From assembly GCF_009709555.1 (NCBI RefSeq), contig NZ_WJBG01000114.1:94941-158940 (forward strand): a DNA stretch of 64,000 nt. The letters are read 5' to 3'. Below the pieces are notes generated by a model, which did no database searches, had not been told where the DNA came from, and saw only the letters and a program-made list of their open reading frames with translations. Positions 8,279-16,275 of the stretch are shown in pieces. The DNA comes from Streptomyces blattellae. GTDB taxonomy: Bacteria > Actinomycetota > Actinomycetes > Streptomycetales > Streptomycetaceae. Numbering within the stretch: position 1 is the first letter of the stretch; each line of letters starts with the position of its first letter. The position numbers and the translations under genes were made by a program.

Positions 8279-10225
8279 ATGAGATCCAACCGCGCCAGGG
8301 CACGCGCCGTGGCGGGCATCGCGGCGACACTGCCGATGCTCGCCGGGGCGCTGGCCTTCGGCATACCCGCGGCGCACGCCGCGGACAACCCGGGCCGGGA
8401 CCTGCTCGCGGGCACCAAGCCCTCGTGGGCCACGACCAAGGCCGACAAGGGGGCCGCGCCGGACAGCTCCGCGGTCTCCGCCCGGGTCTACCTCGCCGGC
8501 CGCGACGCCGCCGGCCTTGCCGCGTACGCCAAGGCCGTGTCCGACCCGCACTCGGCCTCGTACGGCACATACCTGAGCGCTGATCAGGCGCAGGCCCGCT
8601 TCGGTGCGACCGCGGAGCAGACCGCCGCCGTCAAGGCGTGGCTGACGTCCGCGGGACTGAAGGTCACCGGTGTCACACAGCACTACGTCTCCGTGACCGG
8701 TGACGTGGCCGCCGCCGAGAAGGCGTTCGGCACCCAGCTGCGCACCTATGCCAAGGGCGCGAAGACCTACCGCGCGCCCGCGAAGGCCGCGTCCGTGCCC
8801 GGCAGTCTGAACGGCGCCGTCCTGACCGTCACCGGCCTGGACGACGCCCCGCACCGGGCGAGCCACCACGACCAGCTGCCCGGGCCGTCCACGGTGTTCA
8901 AGAACGCCGGGCCGTTCTCCTCGTACTACGGCTCGAACCTCGCGAGCACACTGCCGGACGCGTACGGCACCAAGATCCCGTACGCCGTCCAGGGCTACAC
9001 CGGCAAGCAGTTGCGGGCCGCGTACGGCGCGGGCTCGCACACGGGCAAGGGGGTGCGGGTCGCCATCACCGACGCGTACGCCTCGCCGACCATCGCGCAG
9101 GACGCGTCGACCTACGCGAAGAAGCACGGCGACGCCGCCTGGAAGGCCGGCCGGCTGAGCCAGGTGCTGCCCGAGAAGTACACGCACACCGGCGCCGACG
9201 AGTGCGACGCCGCCGGCTGGTACGGCGAGGAGACCCTCGACGTCGAGGCCGTGCACGCGGTCGCGCCGGACGCGGACGTCACGTACGTGGGCGCCGCGTC
9301 CTGCCAGGACGACGACCTGCTCGACTCGCTCAGCAAGATCGTCGACAACCACCTCGCCGACATCGTCTCCAACTCCTGGGGCGAGACCGAGGCCAGTCAG
9401 ACGCCGGACCTCGCGGCCGCCTACGACCAGGTCTTCCAGCTCGGCGCGGTCGAGGGCATCGGCTTCTACTTCTCCTCCGGCGACAACGGCGACGAGGTCG
9501 CCGCGACCGGTACGAAGCAGGTCGACACCCCGGCAGACTCGGCGTGGGTGACGGCGGTCGGCGGTACGTCGCTGGCGGTCGGCAAGGGCGACACGTATCT
9601 GTGGGAGACCGGCTGGGGCACCCAGCGGGCTGCGCTGTCGGACGACGGCACCAGCTGGGCGGGCTTCCCGGGCGCGTTCACCTCGGGCGCGGGCGGCGGC
9701 ACCAGCAGGACGGTCGCCGAGCCCTTCTACCAGCAGGGTGCCGTGCCGTCCTCGCTGGCGCAGGCGAACAGCTCCGCCGGCAACCGCGTCGTCCCGGACA
9801 TCGCGGCCATCGCCGACCCGAACACCGGGTTCCTCGTCGGCCAGACGCAGACCTTCCCGGACGGATCGCAGCAGTACAGCGAGTACCGCATCGGCGGCAC
9901 CTCGCTCGCCGCGCCGGTCATCGCTGCGGTGCAGGCGCTGGCGCAGGAGGCGCGCGGCGGTGCGGCGATCGGGTTCGCCAACCCGGCGATCTACGCCAGG
10001 TACGGCTCGACGGCGTACCACGACGTCACGGACGCCCCCACCGGCTCCGGACTCGCCGTGGCCCGCGTCGACTTCGTCAACGGCTACGACGCGAGCGGCG
10101 GCCTGACCACGTCCGTGCGCACCCTCGGCGCGGACAGCTCGCTGAAGGCGGTCAAGGGGTACGACGACGTGACGGGCGTGGGGACGCCCGCGGGCGGCTA
10201 TGTGGAGTCGTACCGCCGACGGTGA
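8279..10225 (+). CDS. secreted S53-family serine-carboxyl peptidase (sedolisin/kumamolisin type)
   Basis: 648 residues. The signal peptide ends near AAHAA (residue 36). A Pro-kumamolisin activation domain follows (about 50-200: ARVYLAGRDAAGLAAYAKAV, EKAFGTQLRTY). In the catalytic domain the Glu-Asp pair lies in GWYGEETLDVEAVHA (about residue 315), the oxyanion Asp precedes SNSWGE (about 361), and the nucleophile is the Ser in GGTSLAAPV (about 540). The Ca-binding end GYDDVTGVGTPAGGY is intact. The enzyme is an acid-acting endopeptidase exported and self-processed outside the cell. ATG 8279 follows AGGGGG; an in-frame GTG at 8243 would bury the signal peptide. Confidence 0.95.
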   Translation: MRSNRARARAVAGIAATLPMLAGALAFGIPAAHAADNPGRDLLAGTKPSWATTKADKGAAPDSSAVSARVYLAGRDAAGLAAYAKAVSDPHSASYGTYLSADQAQARFGATAEQTAAVKAWLTSAGLKVTGVTQHYVSVTGDVAAAEKAFGTQLRTYAKGAKTYRAPAKAASVPGSLNGAVLTVTGLDDAPHRASHHDQLPGPSTVFKNAGPFSSYYGSNLASTLPDAYGTKIPYAVQGYTGKQLRAAYGAGSHTGKGVRVAITDAYASPTIAQDASTYAKKHGDAAWKAGRLSQVLPEKYTHTGADECDAAGWYGEETLDVEAVHAVAPDADVTYVGAASCQDDDLLDSLSKIVDNHLADIVSNSWGETEASQTPDLAAAYDQVFQLGAVEGIGFYFSSGDNGDEVAATGTKQVDTPADSAWVTAVGGTSLAVGKGDTYLWETGWGTQRAALSDDGTSWAGFPGAFTSGAGGGTSRTVAEPFYQQGAVPSSLAQANSSAGNRVVPDIAAIADPNTGFLVGQTQTFPDGSQQYSEYRIGGTSLAAPVIAAVQALAQEARGGAAIGFANPAIYARYGSTAYHDVTDAPTGSGLAVARVDFVNGYDASGGLTTSVRTLGADSSLKAVKGYDDVTGVGTPAGGYVESYRRR

Positions 10226-10234
10226 CCGATGGAC

Positions 10235-10292
10235 CGATCGGCGGTGACCGGTTGGTCGATCGGCGGTGACCGGTTGGTCGATCGGCGGTGAC
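10235..10292. repeat. 22-bp tandem repeat after the protease gene
   Basis: The unit CGATCGGCGGTGACCGGTTGGT occurs twice in full and once in part, 10 bp after the protease stop. It is followed by two and a half copies of the decamer GTGGGGTGGC. It may act as a transcription barrier but forms no classical hairpin with a T-run. Confidence 0.7.
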
Positions 10293-10383
10293 TGACGGAT
10301 GAGGTGGGGTGGCGTGGGGTGGCGTGGGGTGCGCCACAACCCGCGCCACCCCATCGCGTCGCTCTGACGATTACACTGGGCGC

Positions 10384-12138
10384 GTGCCTCAACTTCGTCT
10401 CGCTCTGAACCAGATCGACTCACGCGTCGGTGACCTCGCCGGGAACGCCGAGACGGTCGTCCGCTGGACCCGGCACTCCGCCGAGCAGGGGGCGCATCTC
10501 GTGGCGTTCCCGGAGATGGTGCTGACCGGCTATCCAGTCGAGGACCTGGCCCTGCGACCGTCCTTCGTCGAGGCCTCCCGCGCCGCCCTGCGCGACCTGG
10601 CCGCGCGCCTCGCCGACGAGGGCTTCGGGGAGCTGCCGGTGATCGTCGGCTATCTCGACCGTTCGGAGGCCGCCCGGCCGAAGTTCGGCCAGCCGGCCGG
10701 GGCCCCGCGCAACGCGGGGGCGGTGCTGCACCGCGGCGAGGTCGTGCTGACGTATGCCAAGCACCACCTCCCCAACTACGGCGTCTTCGACGAGTTCCGC
10801 TACTTCGTGCCCGGCGACACCATGCCGGTCGTGCGGGTGCACGGGGTGGATGTGGCCCTCGCCATCTGCGAGGACCTCTGGCAGGACGGCGGCCGGGTGC
10901 CGGCGGCGCGTTCGGCCGAGGCGGGCCTGCTGCTGTCGATCAACGCCTCGCCGTACGAGCGCGACAAGGACGACACCCGCCTCGAACTGGTCCGCAAGCG
11001 CGCCCAGGAGGCGGGCTGCACCACGGCGTATCTGGCCATGATCGGCGGGCAGGACGAGCTGGTCTTCGACGGCGACTCGATCGTGGTCGACCGCGACGGA
11101 GAGGTGATCGCACGGGCGCCGCAGTTCGCGGAGGGCTGTGTGGTCCTGGACCTGGACCTGCCGGCGGCGTCGGCCCAGGCACCCACCGGCGTGGTCGACG
11201 ACGGCCTGCGCATCGACCGGCTGGTGCTGTCCGAGGAGCCCCTCGCCCCGTACGAGCCGGAACTGACCGGCGGCTACGCGGACCGGCTGGACGACGACGA
11301 GGAGGTGTACTCGGCGCTGGTGGTGGGCCTGCGGGCCTACGCCGCGAAGAACGGCTTCACGTCGGTCCTGATCGGTCTCTCCGGTGGCATCGACTCGGCC
11401 CTCGTGGCGGCGATCGCCTGCGACGCCCTCGGCGCGCAGAACGTGTACGGCGTCTCCATGCCGTCCAAGTACTCCTCCGACCATTCCAGGGGCGACGCGG
11501 CGGAGCTGGCGCGGCGGACGGGGCTGAACTTCCGTACCGTGCCGATCGAGCCGATGTTCGACGCGTACATGGGCTCGCTGGGCCTGTCCGGCCTGGCCGA
11601 GGAGAACCTCCAGTCCCGGCTGCGCGGCACCATGCTGATGGCGATCTCCAACCAGGAGGGCCACATCGTTCTCGCCCCCGGCAACAAGTCGGAACTGGCG
11701 GTGGGCTATTCGACGCTGTACGGCGACTCGGTCGGCGCGTACGGCCCCATCAAGGACGTCTACAAGACGTCGATCTTCCGCCTCGCCGAGTGGCGCAACC
11801 GGGCTGCCGCCGAGCGCGGGCAGACGCCGCCGATCCCGGAGAACTCGATCACCAAGCCGCCGAGCGCGGAACTCCGCCCCGGACAGGTCGACACGGACTC
11901 CCTGCCGGACTACCCCGTCCTCGACGCGATCCTGGAACGCTACGTCGACCGCGACGAGGGCGCCGACACCATCGTCGCCGCCGGGTTCGACCGGGCGCTG
12001 GTCACCAGGACACTGCGCATGGTCGACACCGCGGAGTACAAGCGGCGGCAGTATCCGCCGGGGACGAAGATCTCCCCGAAGGGCTTCGGGAAGGACCGGC
12101 GGCTGCCGATCACGAACGGGTGGCGGGAGACGGCGTAG
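10384..12138 (+). CDS. nadE: glutamine-hydrolysing NAD+ synthetase
   Basis: 584 residues with two domains. The N-terminal nitrilase-type glutaminase has its Glu-Lys-Cys triad in FPEMVLTGYP (about 43), YAKHHLPNYG (about 125) and AICEDLW (about 160). The C-terminal NAD synthetase has the ATP pyrophosphatase loop GLSGGIDSALVA (about 331) and LAPGNKSELAVGYSTLYGD. It makes NAD from deamido-NAD, ATP and glutamine in the cytosol. The GTG at 10384 (VPQLRLALNQID) is chosen because homology begins there; sequence upstream is repeat DNA. Confidence 0.96.
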   Translation: MPQLRLALNQIDSRVGDLAGNAETVVRWTRHSAEQGAHLVAFPEMVLTGYPVEDLALRPSFVEASRAALRDLAARLADEGFGELPVIVGYLDRSEAARPKFGQPAGAPRNAGAVLHRGEVVLTYAKHHLPNYGVFDEFRYFVPGDTMPVVRVHGVDVALAICEDLWQDGGRVPAARSAEAGLLLSINASPYERDKDDTRLELVRKRAQEAGCTTAYLAMIGGQDELVFDGDSIVVDRDGEVIARAPQFAEGCVVLDLDLPAASAQAPTGVVDDGLRIDRLVLSEEPLAPYEPELTGGYADRLDDDEEVYSALVVGLRAYAAKNGFTSVLIGLSGGIDSALVAAIACDALGAQNVYGVSMPSKYSSDHSRGDAAELARRTGLNFRTVPIEPMFDAYMGSLGLSGLAEENLQSRLRGTMLMAISNQEGHIVLAPGNKSELAVGYSTLYGDSVGAYGPIKDVYKTSIFRLAEWRNRAAAERGQTPPIPENSITKPPSAELRPGQVDTDSLPDYPVLDAILERYVDRDEGADTIVAAGFDRALVTRTLRMVDTAEYKRRQYPPGTKISPKGFGKDRRLPITNGWRETA

Positions 12139-12477
12139 GCGAGCCGACGGCGGAACGCGGCCAGGCCAGCGTGATCGGGTCACGGAAGGCGGCGACATCC
12201 GGGTGGGCGTTGAGGTGCGGGTTCACCGGTGGTGTCACCGGCGGGGCCTGACCAACGGAACTCGGGCACACACCCCGGAATGGCTTTCAGCACGCGACCA
12301 CAGGTGCTGCGTAGCCGCTTCGTGTGCCGGTCCGGGACCGGTCCCGAGTCGTGGGGACTAGCTTGCGCACCTGGGGCGATGGGCAAGTGCGAATGGAGGC
12401 GTGTTCAAGGACTCTCCGTGTGCGCGGCCGCCCGCTGCACGGGTCGGCTGGGTGACCGTCGAGTGCATGAGTTGTCG
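12139..12477. other. intergenic stretch between nadE and the methyltransferase
   Basis: About 340 bp between convergent genes. It contains a perfect 12-bp palindrome GGGACCGGTCCC (12334-12345) within a longer imperfect one, and an inverted CACCGGTGGTGTCACCGG near 12218-12236. No coding frame with a family match was found. Confidence 0.4.
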
Positions 12478-13188
12478 TCAGGTGATCGGCCGGGTGGCGG
12501 GAATGCTGGAGCCGGTTCGGTGAGTGTCGATTGCAGCGCGTGCTGGTTCGGTGCAGCCGTATCCGCTCAGGACGAGTGTTCGATGGCACCGGCTGAGCTG
12601 GTGCACTTCCCGTCGCGCCCATCCGGTGCCGAGATCGCTGAGGTGGGCGTCGGTGAGCTCCAGGTGAAGCGGGGCCTCATCGGACGGGCCGCTGTCGTCG
12701 GTCTGCCATTCAGGGGCCTCGTTGTGACCGTGCTCGGAGCCGACGCGAACGAGTGCGTAGAACACCCCCGTCGGCCTCAGCCACCGGCCCACGTCCGTGA
12801 GGAGCCGGCCCGGTTCCAGGTACGGGAGGCCGTAGCGGCAGGTCACGACATCGAGAGTCCCGGGAACAAGCTCGGCGGGGATGGGATCGGCGACGATGTC
12901 CCAGAGCGCGTACGACAGTCGGCCGCACGGCCCTGCGGTTTCGGCTTGCCGCAGTGCCTCGTCAGAGAAGTCGTAGCCGGTCACCGTCATGCCCCAGTCG
13001 GCAAGTTGCCGTGTCCATGCGCCCGTTCCGCACGCGAGATCAATGGCGGTCATGCCGGTGCGCGCGGCGACAGCCTCCTGGAAGTGCTCGGTCTCGGCGG
13101 GACTGACGGAGGTCGGCGGGCCTGCTGCAGTCCACAGGTTCCAGTCAGCGGCCGACAACCGGCAGCTTCTCCGGGCGGCAGTGGTCAT
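12478..13188 (-). CDS. SAM-dependent class I methyltransferase
   Basis: 236 residues. Motif I for S-adenosylmethionine is AIDLACGTGAWTRQLADWG (about residues 48-66). It is followed by VTGYDFSDEALRQAE, and the motif IV region is DVVTCRYGLPYLEPGRLL. The rest looks like a small-molecule methyltransferase but the substrate is unknown. Its ATG overlaps the stop of a very short upstream frame (ATGA), so translation is probably coupled to it. The gene is read divergently from the HTH/ImmA/FAD operon, and a perfect TTGACA promoter with the same boxes points toward it, so the two sides may be one regulon. Confidence 0.85.
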   Translation of the reverse strand: MTTAARRSCRLSAADWNLWTAAGPPTSVSPAETEHFQEAVAARTGMTAIDLACGTGAWTRQLADWGMTVTGYDFSDEALRQAETAGPCGRLSYALWDIVADPIPAELVPGTLDVVTCRYGLPYLEPGRLLTDVGRWLRPTGVFYALVRVGSEHGHNEAPEWQTDDSGPSDEAPLHLELTDAHLSDLGTGWARREVHQLSRCHRTLVLSGYGCTEPARAAIDTHRTGSSIPATRPIT

Positions 13189-13325
13189 GGTGTGACCTCC
13201 GGTGGTTCGTCGGTGCAGCCGATCAGGCGCAGCCGCTTCAGTTCGAAGCAGCGACTGACGACCCCGTCCTCAGGCCCACCGAACAGGTTCACCGGCGAGC
13301 GTTCATCCGGCAGTTGCGGATCCAT
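13185..13325 (-). CDS. short ORF translationally coupled to the methyltransferase
   Basis: Reads MDPQLPDERSPVNLFGGPED and ends GCTDEPPEVTP, 46 residues from the ATG at 13325, or 35 residues from an internal GTG at 13292. Its TGA overlaps the methyltransferase ATG. The ATG lacks a good ribosome site. The GTG at 13292 itself overlaps the stop of a 20-codon frame, which in turn overlaps a 15-codon frame starting at 13395. This is either a chain of tiny coupled ORFs or one small gene with a frameshift near 13348. No family was recognised; the two cysteines and small size leave a peptide product possible. Confidence 0.4.
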   Translation of the reverse strand: MDPQLPDERSPVNLFGGPEDGVVSRCFELKRLRLIGCTDEPPEVTP

Positions 13326-13391
13326 GGCGGACAGGGCAGCCTGCGGTTCACGCGTGGGGAGGCGCTTCCTCGGCTGGGCGGGCTGGCTCGG

Positions 13392-13490
13392 TCATGGGCG
13401 CACTCGTCGCCGAGACTGCGCGCGCCACTGGCAACACGGACGTTCGGGGCTGCCGCCGTGCGTACGGGTGTGCGTCGACGGACTGCTCAT
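13392..13490 (-). CDS. candidate 32-residue peptide ORF
   Basis: Starts at an ATG preceded by AAGGA at good spacing, the best ribosome site in this interval. It encodes MSSPSTHTRTHGGSPERPCC followed by an arginine-rich tail, and its TGA overlaps the next ATG (ATGA). It lies about 115 bases downstream of the predicted TTGACA promoter. It may be a leader peptide or the first gene of the methyltransferase transcript. Codon composition is not diagnostic at this length. Confidence 0.35.
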   Translation of the reverse strand: MSSPSTHTRTHGGSPERPCCQWRAQSRRRVRP

Positions 13491-13612
13491 AAGCACATCC
13501 TTCCTGCGGAATGGCGCGGTGGGAGCGAGCGCAGGCAGGTCCGCTCACGCCGCCGGATCTCTGCCTGCGGCGCCTGGGCTGGTGCCGCATGACCCGCTGC
13601 CCTTGTTCGGTG

Positions 13613-13642
13613 ATATTGCTACGCGCAAACACCACGTGTCAA
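13613..13642 (-). promoter_or_regulatory. predicted promoter toward the methyltransferase side
   Basis: On the minus strand a perfect -35 TTGACA (13642-13637) is followed after 18 bp by CAATAT (13618-13613) as the -10. The first two bases of the -35 are the last two of box 1 (AACGATCGTT, 13641-13650). Transcription would start near 13606. Confidence 0.5.
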
Positions 13643-13671
13643 CGATCGTTTTAGAGTTCAGAACTATCGTT
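13641..13671. promoter_or_regulatory. operator pair 1 (AACGATCGTT-type boxes)
   Basis: Box 1 is the perfect palindrome AACGATCGTT at 13641-13650; box 2 is AACTATCGTT at 13662-13671. They are 21 bp apart, two helical turns, and lie immediately upstream of the minus-strand -35. The consensus matches pair 2. Confidence 0.65.
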
Positions 13672-13759
13672 CATAAATGCGAGCAGGCGAGGCGTTTCCG
13701 CCCGGCACTTGCCGGGGCGAAAGGCCTGTCCCTTTCTTGGGTGAACGTGCCGGAATGCT

Positions 13760-13790
13760 AACGATCGCTTAAGGTCAGTAAACGATCGTT
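13760..13790. promoter_or_regulatory. operator pair 2 (AACGATCGTT-type boxes)
   Basis: Box 3 AACGATCGCT (13760-13769) and box 4 AACGATCGTT (13781-13790), again 21 bp apart. Box 4 shares its last two bases with the predicted -35 of the plus-strand operon. In both pairs the promoter-proximal box is perfect and the distal box has one mismatch. Confidence 0.65.
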
Positions 13791-13818
13791 GTGGAGTGGG
13801 CGGGGTTGCGCGTACGCT
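13789..13818 (+). promoter_or_regulatory. predicted promoter of the HTH-ImmA-membrane-FAD operon
   Basis: -35 TTGTGG (13789-13794), 18-bp spacer, -10 TACGCT (13813-13818). The same spacer and the same 2-bp overlap with a box are seen in the opposite promoter. The expected start near 13825 leaves about 44 bases of leader before the TTG start of the first gene. Confidence 0.5.
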
Positions 13819-13868
13819 GCCACGTACACGCAGGAGAGCCGCCCCCCGGGCCTTCAGGGAGACCGTCG

Positions 13869-14480
13869 TTGGAGCCATACACGTCACTGACCGAGACGCT
13901 TCAGCGCCTCGATGAGCTCATCCGCGAGCGCGGCTTGAATCGATCGGACATCCTCAGCCCGCAGGCACTGGCAGTCGGGACGGCACTGCCGGAAAGTACT
14001 GTCCGCCGCCTGCTCAAAGGCCACCCGGCACCGGCCGACACGGTCAGTGAGCGAGTCTGCGCCCGCATGAAGGCGGTCAGCGACGCCCATCTGGCCCGCA
14101 CCGGTAGGCGCATGTCGGACCTGGCCGCCGACATCTCCAAACGCCTGGGAATCTCCGATGTCTGGGCACGCTCGGTCTGCGACGGCAAGAAGACACCCAA
14201 CATCGAACTCCTGCACCATCTGGTGGGGTACTTCGGCATCAAGGGCGGCGAGTCGTTCTTCACGGCGTCGGCCGACGAAGCACTCAACCACGTGTTGCTG
14301 CCCATTCTGCGGCGGCTCGATAACCCCGAGCCGGACCCCGTAGCGGCGTTGCTGGACCGCTACGGCGTGAAAAGCGCGGATCTGCGGCTGCACGGCTCCA
14401 TGCCACGTCAACAACTGGAGAGGATCCTGGAGAGTGTGCTGCGGTCGGTGCTGCCCGAGGAGGGAGACACCAAGCGATGA
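13869..14480 (+). CDS. double helix-turn-helix regulator (XRE-like)
   Basis: 203 residues from a TTG at 13869 preceded by AGGGAG. Two HTH-like segments are visible: about residues 37-75 (LPESTVRRLLKGHPAP) and about 84-130 (MSDLAADISKRLGISDVWAR, then SVCDGKKTPNIELLHHLVGY), the second of XRE type. Two DNA-binding modules would suit the paired boxes upstream, so this is the natural candidate regulator of both promoters (inference). It overlaps the ImmA gene by 4 bp, an arrangement typical of XRE-ImmA regulator-protease pairs. The in-frame GTG at 13791 has no ribosome site. Confidence 0.75.
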   Translation: MEPYTSLTETLQRLDELIRERGLNRSDILSPQALAVGTALPESTVRRLLKGHPAPADTVSERVCARMKAVSDAHLARTGRRMSDLAADISKRLGISDVWARSVCDGKKTPNIELLHHLVGYFGIKGGESFFTASADEALNHVLLPILRRLDNPEPDPVAALLDRYGVKSADLRLHGSMPRQQLERILESVLRSVLPEEGDTKR

Positions 14481-15085
14481 GCACGAAGGCGATGAAGTCC
14501 CTGCTGAGCGACCTGGGCAAGGAAGCATCGAAGTCGCTCCAGCGGCCTGCCGCCCCCCGGGACGTCATGGAGGAGTTCTGCCGGGCAATGAGCGTCCGCA
14601 AAGGCCGGCCCATCACACTCGCATTCCGCGCCTTCCCGCCGGACATCGCGGTGTCGGGCATGCGCCTGGACCTCGGGGACCGTTCCATCATCGTCGTCGA
14701 GGACCGCACTGTGCCCGAGGCCCAGCTGGTCATTCTCGGCCACGAGCTGTGGCACGAAGAGGAAGAGGACCGGGGTCATCACGTGGCCGGGCTGCCGGCA
14801 GCCGCCCGCACGCTCACCGCGGCCCAGCCTCCGGAAGCCGTTCGCCGGGCCGTCGAGCAGATACTCGACGAACACGAAGTGCCCCGCGAGGCCATCCTCA
14901 CCGTGGCGCCCCGGGCGGAATCCGCCGCCGATCACGAGGTCGACGCGGAGACCTTCGGCCTGCTCTTCGGCCGTGAAGTACGCCCCTGGATGAAGGGACG
15001 GTACGCGGAAGGACCGGTCAGCGCCGCGACCGTCGAGGGACGCATCAACCTCTCCCTCCTCAACCGCAGCGGACGCATCCTGTGA
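14477..15085 (+). CDS. ImmA/IrrE-type metallopeptidase
   Basis: 202 residues. The zinc-binding HExxH motif is HELWH (residues 89-93) at the end of PEAQLVILGHELWH, followed by acidic residues and, further on, SAADHEVDAETFG (about 153-165), a plausible third-ligand region. In known families such proteins cleave or inactivate a partner XRE repressor after a signal, and this gene overlaps its HTH neighbour (ATGA). Many databases label similar Streptomyces proteins as toxins without evidence. Cytosolic; no signal peptide. Confidence 0.8.
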   Translation: MSTKAMKSLLSDLGKEASKSLQRPAAPRDVMEEFCRAMSVRKGRPITLAFRAFPPDIAVSGMRLDLGDRSIIVVEDRTVPEAQLVILGHELWHEEEEDRGHHVAGLPAAARTLTAAQPPEAVRRAVEQILDEHEVPREAILTVAPRAESAADHEVDAETFGLLFGREVRPWMKGRYAEGPVSAATVEGRINLSLLNRSGRIL

Positions 15086-16275
15086 ACCCCTACTTCCACA
15101 TTCCCTACGCCATCCCCACCCTGCTGCTGGCCTTAGCTCTCCTGCTCAAATTCCCCACTCTCGTTCGGGCCTGGCGCGACCCCGACGTCCGCGCCACCAC
15201 GCTCCTGCTGACCTTCGCCACAGCCGTACTCGTCGTCATCACACCCGTCAACATCGAACTCCTCAACGAGCTGACCGGCATCCCGAACATCGCATCGCCT
15301 TGGGCCTACTCGTTCCTGACCGCGTTCTGCGCAACCGGCCTCACTATGATCATGCGGTGGCGGGAGGAACCCTCCGAGCGCCGCCGACGCCGGATACGCC
15401 GCGTCTACTGGATCTACGCCGGCATCATCGCGGCGCTGTGGGTGACGTTCGTACTGGCCGACGTGCCCGAACCGCGGATCTACGACCTTGACACCTACTA
15501 CGCCAGCACACCCTGGATGCGCGAGCACATCCTGCTGTATCTGCTGGCCCACATGGTGTCCTCCCTGGTCGCCACCTACATGCTGTGGAAGTGGTTCCCC
15601 GAAGTCGCAAACCGCTGGCTGAAATCGGGCGTGGTCTGCCTGCAGCTCGGCTTCGCCTCCGGCCTCATCTTCGACGCGGCGAAACTGACCGCGCTCGGCG
15701 CCCACTGGTCCGGCCACGACCTCGATGTCCTCAGCACCCAAGCAGCGCCGCCATTCGCTCTTCTGGAAGCCATCCTCGTCGCCATCGGGTTCATCGTCCC
15801 CCAAGCAGGGCCACTCCTGCAGAAGTGGCTCCGTGACCAGCGCGAGTACTGGCGGCTGCGCCCTCTGTGGTCGGCCGTCCGCGACGTCACCCCCGCCGCA
15901 GCTCCGGCCCGGCTCGGCCTATGGGTCCCCCTGGACCTCCGCCTGGTGCAGCGCCAGCAACGCATCCACGACTCCCTACGCGTGCTTGCCCCGTACCTCG
16001 ACCGGGACCTGTACGACACGGCGCGACGCGCGGTTCCGGCAGGCTGCACCGAGCAGGGAACACGCGGCATCGCTGGTGCCGTCACCATTCGCGCGGCCAT
16101 CGACGCCCACCGCGGCGCAATGCCCGGCCCTACAAGCCTCGCAGCACAGCAACTCGCCACGGACATCCACGAGCACATCGACGCCATCTCCAAGGCCCTG
16201 CACCGTCCCCGCCTCGTCGACAGCATCCGCCAGCGGGTGACCAGCACAGAAAGCGTCAACACACATGCCTCGTAG
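15082..16275 (+). CDS. multi-pass membrane protein, MAB_1171c-like
   Basis: 397 residues starting at a GTG that overlaps the ImmA stop. The N-terminal 250 residues carry about seven hydrophobic helices (for example PTLLLALALLLKFPTLVRAW and WIYAGIIAALWVTFVLADV). A cytoplasmic C-terminal domain of about 150 residues has a repeated RRQ/RIHD helix pattern and the segment RAAIDAHRGAMPG. It resembles the MAB_1171c family, annotated as a putative transporter but without proven function. Sitting between an ImmA protease and an FAD enzyme, it may sense or move the ligand or product of the module; that is inference. Confidence 0.75.
   Translation: MNPYFHIPYAIPTLLLALALLLKFPTLVRAWRDPDVRATTLLLTFATAVLVVITPVNIELLNELTGIPNIASPWAYSFLTAFCATGLTMIMRWREEPSERRRRRIRRVYWIYAGIIAALWVTFVLADVPEPRIYDLDTYYASTPWMREHILLYLLAHMVSSLVATYMLWKWFPEVANRWLKSGVVCLQLGFASGLIFDAAKLTALGAHWSGHDLDVLSTQAAPPFALLEAILVAIGFIVPQAGPLLQKWLRDQREYWRLRPLWSAVRDVTPAAAPARLGLWVPLDLRLVQRQQRIHDSLRVLAPYLDRDLYDTARRAVPAGCTEQGTRGIAGAVTIRAAIDAHRGAMPGPTSLAAQQLATDIHEHIDAISKALHRPRLVDSIRQRVTSTESVNTHAS

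Noticed and set aside
7154..10423. 1089-codon minus-strand open frame opposite the S53 protease gene
   Set aside because: Antisense of a well-supported secreted protease with intact catalytic residues; rich in Arg/Gly/Val without domain motifs.
12229..13761. 510-codon plus-strand frame across the methyltransferase region
   Set aside because: It reads antisense to a methyltransferase with a proper SAM motif and crosses the box region; no ribosome site and no recognisable domain.
14477..15085. Toxin of a classical toxin-antitoxin system
   Set aside because: HELWH and the HTH partner fit an ImmA/IrrE regulator-protease pair; no toxin domain was seen.
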